NCBI GenBank assembly: GCA_039807445.1
Contig: JBDHRG010000024.1
Coordinates: 1 to 27,821, forward strand
Reading direction: 5' to 3'
Length of the DNA: 27,821 nucleotides
DNA from: JBDHRG01 sp039807445
GTDB taxonomy: Bacteria; Pseudomonadota; Gammaproteobacteria; Competibacterales; Competibacteraceae
Below, in pieces: positions 22,945 to 27,821 of the stretch. Below the pieces are notes generated by a model. That model had not been told where the DNA came from. It did not search any database and saw nothing but the letters and a program-made list of their open reading frames with translations. A program made the position numbers and the translations under genes. Every line of letters starts with the position of its first letter. Within the stretch, counting starts at the first letter, position 1.

Positions 22945-24734
22945 GGCTTCGCCCACCAGGTCGCGAGCGCCCAGGAGAGCGGCTGGTAGTACAGCGGCAG
23001 GCGCTCGGGCATGCCGAAGCGGTCGCGCCAGGCGAGGCGGTGCACCGGCGAATACCAGTTCGGCACCAGGTATTCGCCCCACAGCAGCACGCGGTCGAGC
23101 GCATGCGCCGCGACGATCAGCGCGCAGCGCTCGGGCGCGTACACCAGCTTGTCGACCAGCGCGTCGACCACCGGGTCGCGCAGCCCCATCAGGTTGTTCG
23201 AGCCCTCCTGGGCAGCGGTCGACGAATGCCAGAAGCCGATCTGCTCGTTGCCCGGCGACTGCGACTGCGGGTAGACGTGCACCGTCAGGTCGAAGTCGAA
23301 GGTGTCGACGCGGCGCTGGTACAGCGAGGCGTCGACGGTGCGGTAATTCAGCTTGACGCCGAGGCGCTCGAGGTTGCGCGCATACGCGGCCATCACGCGT
23401 TCGAACGCCTTCTGCGACAGCAGCATCTCGAGCTCGAGCCTGAGGCCGTCCTTGACGCGCACGCCGCCGTCGAGCCGCCAGCCGGTCGCCTCGAGCAAGG
23501 CCTGCGCCTGGCGCAGATTGTCGCGGATCGATCCCGGCGGCTCGGTGCTCGGCGGCGTCCATGCCTTGACGAACAGCTCGGGCGGCAGGCGGCTGCGGAA
23601 GGGCTCGAGCAGCGCCAGCTCCTCGCCTTCGGGCACGCCCCGGGCAGCCAGTTCGCTGTTGGCGAAATAGCTGTCCGTGCGTCGGTACGCGCCGTAGAAC
23701 AGGTTGGCATTGGTCCACTCGAAGTCGAAGGCCAGCGCCAGCGCGCGGCGCACGCGCACGTCGGCGAACTGCGGGCGGCGCAGGTTGAATACGAAGCCCT
23801 GCATGCCGGCGGCATTGCGGTGCTCGAACTCGCGCTTGAGCAGCTCGCCCGAGTCGAACTTCGGTCCGGTGTAATCGCGCGCCCACTGCTTGGCGATCGT
23901 CGCCTGGGCGAGGTCGAATTCGCCCGCCTTGAAGGCCTCCAGCATCACGTCGCTGTCGCGGTAGTACTCGAAGCCGACGCGGTCGAAGTTGTACATCCCC
24001 TTGCGCACCGGCAGCTCGCGCGCCCAGTAGTCCGCCCGACGCCTGAAGCGGACGTGCTTGCCGGGGGCATAGTCGTCGAGCAGGTACGGCCCGCTGCAGC
24101 GCGGAGCCTCGAGCGCGGCCTGCTCGAGGCTGCGCCCGGCCAGCCAGGTGCGCGCAAACACCGGCAGCTGGCCGATGATCATGTGCAGTTCGGGGTTGAC
24201 GCGGGCGAAGCGAAAGCGCACGCGCTGCGCATCGAGCACCTCGGCCGCCTCGATGTCGGCCCAGTAGACGCGGTATTGCGGGTGCGCCTGCGGGCTCTTC
24301 AGCGTCTCGAACGACGCCTTGACGTCCTCGGCGCTGACCGGGCTGCCATCGGCGAAGCGCGCCTCGGCGCGCAGCGTGAAGGTCACCGACAGCCGGTCGG
24401 GCGCCAGCGCGATGTCTTCGGCGAGCAGTCCGTAGGCCGAGAACGGCTCGTCGAGGCTCTGCTCGGTCAGCGTGTCGCAGCCGAGCTCGAGCACGCCGGC
24501 GGCGCCGTCGCCCTTCAGCAGGAAGGGGTTGATGCGGTCGAAGCTGCCGAGCGCCGGCAGCCGCAGCGCCCCGCCCTTGGGGGCGTCCGGCCTGACGTAG
24601 TCGAAGTGCTCGAAACCGGCCGGGTATTTCGGCGCGTAGCCGAGCGCTTGCGCCGGTGCGGCGCCAACCGGGGCAGCACCCAGCGAGCACAGCGCGGCGA
24701 GCACGCCGCCGCGGACCAGGCGGACGAGGGACAT
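22941..24734 (-). CDS. yejA: Periplasmic peptide-binding protein YejA
   Basis: The protein has 597 residues (E. coli YejA 604) and belongs to the family 5 extracellular solute-binding proteins. It has a signal peptide (VRLVRGGVLAALCSLGAA, cut near GAAPAQA) and no lipobox, so it is free in the periplasm. Family motifs include GYAPKYPAGFEHFDY near the start and LALDTLTEQSLDEPF-like text, FTLRAEARFADGSPVSAEDV, CSGPYLLDDYAPG and NLMGLRDPVVDALVD. It delivers peptides to YejBEF; in E. coli the system takes up microcin C and in some pathogens helps resist host peptides. ATG 24734 has AAAGGA upstream. First gene of the yejA-B-E-F operon; divergent from fabI by 100 bp. Confidence 0.94.
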   Translation of the reverse strand: MSLVRLVRGGVLAALCSLGAAPVGAAPAQALGYAPKYPAGFEHFDYVRPDAPKGGALRLPALGSFDRINPFLLKGDGAAGVLELGCDTLTEQSLDEPFSAYGLLAEDIALAPDRLSVTFTLRAEARFADGSPVSAEDVKASFETLKSPQAHPQYRVYWADIEAAEVLDAQRVRFRFARVNPELHMIIGQLPVFARTWLAGRSLEQAALEAPRCSGPYLLDDYAPGKHVRFRRRADYWARELPVRKGMYNFDRVGFEYYRDSDVMLEAFKAGEFDLAQATIAKQWARDYTGPKFDSGELLKREFEHRNAAGMQGFVFNLRRPQFADVRVRRALALAFDFEWTNANLFYGAYRRTDSYFANSELAARGVPEGEELALLEPFRSRLPPELFVKAWTPPSTEPPGSIRDNLRQAQALLEATGWRLDGGVRVKDGLRLELEMLLSQKAFERVMAAYARNLERLGVKLNYRTVDASLYQRRVDTFDFDLTVHVYPQSQSPGNEQIGFWHSSTAAQEGSNNLMGLRDPVVDALVDKLVYAPERCALIVAAHALDRVLLWGEYLVPNWYSPVHRLAWRDRFGMPERLPLYYQPLSWALATWWAKP

Positions 24735-24744
24735 CGGCGATCCT

Positions 24745-24772
24745 TTGTGGGGCGTGAGCCGCGGGTTATGCT
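24745..24772 (+). promoter_or_regulatory. Possible sigma-70 promoter for fabI
   Basis: TTGTGG (24745-24750) and TATGCT (24767-24772) are 16 bases apart in the 100-bp gap between yejA and fabI. Both boxes are imperfect (three and four matches of six). It overlaps the yejA translation start region on the other strand. Confidence 0.25.
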
Positions 24773-24834
24773 TTCGGCGCCGTCCGGCGCGCCGCATCGG
24801 CCCGGACGATAGCAAAGAACGATAGGAGTCCACT

Positions 24835-25617
24835 ATGGCTTTTCTCGCCGGCAAACGCGCCCTGATCGTCGGGCTGGCCAGCAACCGCTCGATCGCCTGG
24901 GGCATCGCCCAGGCCATGGCCCGCGAAGGCGCCGAGCTCGCCTTCACGTACCAGAACGGCAAGCTCAAGTCGCGCGTCGAGAAGATGGCCCAAGAGCTCG
25001 GCAGCTCGATCACGCTGCCCTGCGACGTCGCCAGCGACGCCGAGATCGAAGCGCTGTTCGCCGAGCTCGGCAAGCGCTGGGACGGGCTCGACATCCTGGT
25101 GCACTCGGTCGCCTTCGCGCCGGGCGAAGCACTCGAGGGCTCGTACCTCGACAGCGTCACCCGCGAGAACTTCCGCATCGCGCACGACATCAGCTCGTAC
25201 AGCTTCGCCGCGCTGGCCAAGGCCGCCCACCCGATGATGCAGGGCCGCAAGGGGGCGCTGCTCACGATGAGCTACCTCGGCGCGGTGCGCTCGGTGCCGA
25301 ACTACAACGTCATGGGCCTGGCCAAGGCCAGCCTCGAAGCCAACGTCCGCTACCTCGCCGCGTCGCTCGGCCCGGAAGGCATCCGCGTCAACGCGATCTC
25401 GGCCGGTCCGATCCGCACGCTGGCGGCCTCGGGCATCTCGGGCTTCCGCAAGATGCTCGAAGCCTTCGAAGCCGCCGCGCCGTTGCAGCGCTGCGTCAAC
25501 ATCGAAGAGGTCGGCAACGCCGCCGCCTTCCTGTGCTCGGACCTGGCCTCGGGCATCACCGGCGAAATCACCTACGTCGACTGCGGCTTCAGCAACATCG
25601 CGATGGGCGGCCTCTGA
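24835..25617 (+). CDS. fabI: Enoyl-ACP reductase (NADH) FabI
   Basis: It carries out the last reduction of each fatty acid elongation cycle, in the cytoplasm. The protein has 260 residues and is close to E. coli FabI throughout (GIAQAMAREGAELAFTYQN, YNVMGLAKASLEANVRY, NAISAGPIRTLAASGI). The nucleotide-binding start is LIVGLASNRSIAWG. Catalytic residues are Y147, Y157 and K164. Position 93, Gly in E. coli and a triclosan-resistance site there, is Ala here (VHSVAFAPG); Met160 and the Phe of GFRKML are kept. Ala also occurs naturally at this place in other FabI proteins, so no resistance claim is made. AGGAG seven bases upstream fixes ATG 24835. Confidence 0.98.
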   Translation: MAFLAGKRALIVGLASNRSIAWGIAQAMAREGAELAFTYQNGKLKSRVEKMAQELGSSITLPCDVASDAEIEALFAELGKRWDGLDILVHSVAFAPGEALEGSYLDSVTRENFRIAHDISSYSFAALAKAAHPMMQGRKGALLTMSYLGAVRSVPNYNVMGLAKASLEANVRYLAASLGPEGIRVNAISAGPIRTLAASGISGFRKMLEAFEAAAPLQRCVNIEEVGNAAAFLCSDLASGITGEITYVDCGFSNIAMGGL

Positions 25618-25648
25618 GCCTCCCTCCCGAGAGGGTGCGGACAGCACC

Positions 25649-27559
25649 TCACAGCCTGTCGGGGTGCGTCGCGATCCTGGCGTTGCGGCGCAGCTCGTCG
25701 ACCAGCCCGCGCAGCTCGGCCTGGCCCAGCTGCGCGCGCACCTGTGCGAACAACGCCTCGCGTTCGGCCAGCTCCAGGTCTTCGGTCTTGCCGGCCTCGA
25801 CCGCCCTGACCACGACCACGGCGCGGTCGCCGCCGGCGAGCTCGACGCCGCCGACCGCCGGCTTGCCCGCGGCCGGCGGATTCAGGCGGAAGGCTTCGCG
25901 CAATACCGCGGGGTCGATGCCGGGGGCATTGCGCCTGACCATGCCCGGCTGCTCGAGCCCAGCCTGCGCGGCCTGCGCCGCCTCGGCCGGCGCGCTGCCG
26001 CCGAGCAGTCGCTCGCGCAGCGCCTGCGCCGCCTGCGCCAGCGCTTCGCGCGCGCGCGCCTCGCCCAGGTCGGCGAGTACGCGCTCGCGGGCATCGTCCA
26101 GGCCCAGCGGCTTCGCGTCCTGGTGCTCGGCGACACGCACCACGACGATGTCGTCCGGCGCGAGCTGCACCGGCTCGCTGTTGCGCCCCTGGCGCAGCAC
26201 TTCGTCACCGAACGCCGCCTCCATCAGCCGGGGATTGCCGAACAGCGGACCGCCGTCGCCCTCGCGCGTCAGCCAGCCGCTGGTTTCGAGCCTCAGCCCG
26301 AGCGCCTGCGCCACCGGCGCGAGGCTGTCCGGATTCTCGAAGGCGAGGCTCGACAGCTTGTCGGCCGCTTCGAAGAAGCGCCGCTCGGCTTGCTGGCGGC
26401 GCAGCGCCTGCACCAGCTGCGCGCGCACTTCGTCGAGCGGCTGCGCGTGCTCGGGCGTGATGCCGTCGACGCGGATCAGGTGGAAGCCGAAATCGGTGCG
26501 CACCGGCTCGCTGAGATCGCCGACCGCCTTCAGCGCGAACAGCGCCTGGTCGAAGCTCGGGTCCATCACCCCCTGAGCGAGCGTGCCGAGGTCGCCGGCC
26601 TCGAGCGTCGCATCCTGGCCTTCGCGGATCTCCTTGACCAGCGCGTCGAACCCGACCCGCCCCGATGCCAGCCGCGCGTGCAGCGCTTGCGCCTTGGCCT
26701 CCGCCTGCTCGACCTGCTCGGGCGTGGGATTCTCCGGCAGCCGCACCAGGATGTGCGACACCGCGCGCTCCTCGGGCTTGACGAAGTCGGCGCGGCGCTC
26801 GTCGTACGCGGCGCGGATCGCGTCTTCGGTCGGCATCGCATCACCGGCGAGCGCGTCGAGCTTCAGCTCGAGGTACTCGAGCTTCACCCGCTCGGGGTCG
26901 ACGTAGCGCTGCGCGTGCTGCTGGTAGTACGCCTCGAGCTCGGCCTCGGTCGGCGGCGTCTGCCGGTGGCGCGCGGCGTCGAGCGAAAGCCGGAGCACGG
27001 CCAGCTCGCGGCGCTGCGCGGCCAGCTCGACCAGGCGCTGCTGCTCATGCGGCGTCAGCAGCACCGTGCTGCCGACGCCTTCGCGCAACTGGTCGATCGC
27101 GAGCGAGGCGCGCAGCATCTCCTGGAAGCCCTGCGGCGAATAGCCCTGCTGCCGCAGCGCACGCTCGTAGAGATCCTTGCTGAACTGGCCGTCGGGCAGC
27201 TTGAACGCCTCGATCGCGAAGATCGCCGCTTGCAGCTGGTCATCGCCGATCCGCAGCCCGGCGCTGCGCACGAACTGCTCGAGCAGGCGCTCGTCGATCA
27301 TCCGCTCGAGCACTTCGCGCTTGAGCTGCGCCTCGTCCAGACGATCACCGAGCAGCGCCTGGGCACGCTGGCGCTCGCGCTGGTAGCCCTGCTGGAACTG
27401 CTGCTGGCTGATCGCCTCGCCATTGACTTCGGCGGCGTCGAGCGGGCCCCCGCCCCCGACGTATTGCTCGATGCCGAACAGCGCGAAGGTGAGGATGATC
27501 AGGCCGAGGACGATGTAGGCGAACCAGCCGGTGGCGCGGTCTCGAATCGTTTGGAGCAT
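25649..27559 (-). CDS. ppiD: Periplasmic folding chaperone / peptidyl-prolyl isomerase PpiD
   Basis: The protein has 636 residues (E. coli PpiD 623). One membrane segment near the N-terminus (WFAYIVLGLIILTFALFGIE, about 12-31) anchors it with the rest in the periplasm. A SurA-N-like chaperone region follows (VNGEAISQQQFQQGYQRE, then ERMIDERLLEQF). The parvulin domain lies at about 265-360 (AVSHILVRLP, GDLGTLAQGVM, PVRTDFGFHLIRVDGI). It helps newly exported proteins fold near the Sec translocon. ATG 27559 begins the conserved MLQTIRDRATGW; the frame runs open further upstream but without conserved sequence. It converges on fabI with 31 nt between stops and follows tRNA-Asp in the same direction. 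Confidence 0.96.
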   Translation of the reverse strand: MLQTIRDRATGWFAYIVLGLIILTFALFGIEQYVGGGGPLDAAEVNGEAISQQQFQQGYQRERQRAQALLGDRLDEAQLKREVLERMIDERLLEQFVRSAGLRIGDDQLQAAIFAIEAFKLPDGQFSKDLYERALRQQGYSPQGFQEMLRASLAIDQLREGVGSTVLLTPHEQQRLVELAAQRRELAVLRLSLDAARHRQTPPTEAELEAYYQQHAQRYVDPERVKLEYLELKLDALAGDAMPTEDAIRAAYDERRADFVKPEERAVSHILVRLPENPTPEQVEQAEAKAQALHARLASGRVGFDALVKEIREGQDATLEAGDLGTLAQGVMDPSFDQALFALKAVGDLSEPVRTDFGFHLIRVDGITPEHAQPLDEVRAQLVQALRRQQAERRFFEAADKLSSLAFENPDSLAPVAQALGLRLETSGWLTREGDGGPLFGNPRLMEAAFGDEVLRQGRNSEPVQLAPDDIVVVRVAEHQDAKPLGLDDARERVLADLGEARAREALAQAAQALRERLLGGSAPAEAAQAAQAGLEQPGMVRRNAPGIDPAVLREAFRLNPPAAGKPAVGGVELAGGDRAVVVVRAVEAGKTEDLELAEREALFAQVRAQLGQAELRGLVDELRRNARIATHPDRL

Positions 27560-27725
27560 GGGGAATCCAGGGCGGCAGCGTGTGGATGGGCGCACCCGAT
27601 CCCGGAGTGCGGCGCGGCGTGAGTTTACCGCATGCTTGCCGCTTGGCCATCCAGCCAGCGTGCCCGAAATCGGCAACGGGAGAGCGACGAAAGCCTCTCG
27701 CGGGGCCTCTGCATATCCCAAAATC

Positions 27726-27748
27726 GCGAAGGATTCAGGCGAAGGATT
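27726..27748. repeat. Short direct repeat at the 3' end of tRNA-Asp
   Basis: GCGAAGGATT occurs at 27726-27735 and again at 27739-27748. The second copy touches the last base of the tRNA CCA. The rest of the 188-bp gap to ppiD shows no gene. Confidence 0.6.
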
Positions 27749-27821
27749 GGCGGAGCGGACGGGGCTCGAACCCGCGACCCCCGGCGTGACAGGCCGGTAT
27801 TCTGACCAACTGAACTACCGC
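27748..27821 (-). tRNA. tRNA-Asp (anticodon GTC), cut by the window end
   Basis: Read on the minus strand, the sequence folds as a tRNA: D arm GTTC/GAAT, anticodon stem CCGGC/GCCGG with loop CTGTCAC (anticodon GTC at 27790-27788), T arm with TTCGAGC, acceptor strand CCGCTCC, discriminator G and an encoded CCA (27750-27748). The missing 5' end should be GGA, three bases beyond the window. It matches tRNA-Asp of E. coli closely. ppiD lies downstream on the same strand. Confidence 0.97.

Noticed and set aside
27560..27821. tRNA-Asp as the border of an integrated element.
   Set aside because: No integrase, phage or plasmid gene is nearby, and the neighbouring ppiD and fabI are ordinary core genes.

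Overview
The window is 27.8 kb of very GC-rich DNA with dense, short-spaced genes. It carries bacterial housekeeping genes (metG, dnaQ-rnhA, fabI, ppiD, a tRNA-Asp), a yejABEF peptide transporter and PEP-CTERM surface-protein genes. This points to a Gram-negative proteobacterium. The order ppiD next to tRNA-Asp, and a methyltransferase-rnhA-dnaQ operon, fit a gamma- or betaproteobacterium. The genus cannot be told from the sequence alone. No insertion sequence, phage gene, integrase or CRISPR array was seen.

Left part (1-5063, + strand): a PEP-CTERM protein gene with a strong terminator, then metG, then a second PEP-CTERM gene that resembles the flocculation-associated PepA family. The second gene is preceded by an AT-rich region with a near-consensus sigma-54 promoter (GG-N10-GC) and an upstream inverted repeat, and is followed by another strong terminator. 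Next comes a membrane-anchored hexapeptide-repeat acyltransferase.

Middle part (5070-16944, - strand): read in its own direction this is a sugar transferase of the PEP-CTERM-associated EpsB type, the sensor kinase PrsK, the sigma-54-dependent response regulator PrsR, the TPR protein PrsT, a second full-length PrsT-like TPR protein with a lipoprotein signal, and a GT1/GT28-like glycosyltransferase. Junctions are tight (13 nt, ATGA overlap, 42 nt, 186 nt, TGAGATG). The likely logic is that PrsK/PrsR sense a signal and activate sigma-54 transcription of PEP-CTERM cargo, while the sugar transferase, glycosyltransferase and TPR proteins support exopolysaccharide production and protein sorting at the envelope. 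No exosortase gene is in the window, so the sorting enzyme must be elsewhere.

Right part (17066-27821): a methyltransferase-rnhA-dnaQ operon (- strand) with a G-rich tandem repeat between rnhA and dnaQ; yejA-yejB-yejE-yejF (- strand, every junction overlapping); fabI (+ strand, divergent from yejA); ppiD (- strand); and a tRNA-Asp cut by the window end.

The most interesting part is the PrsK/PrsR-sigma-54-PEP-CTERM circuit. Its regulator and a likely target promoter lie about 9 kb apart, and the PrsT gene is duplicated, one copy having a lipoprotein signal and the other a normal secretion signal. No stretch longer than 300 bases is without a gene.
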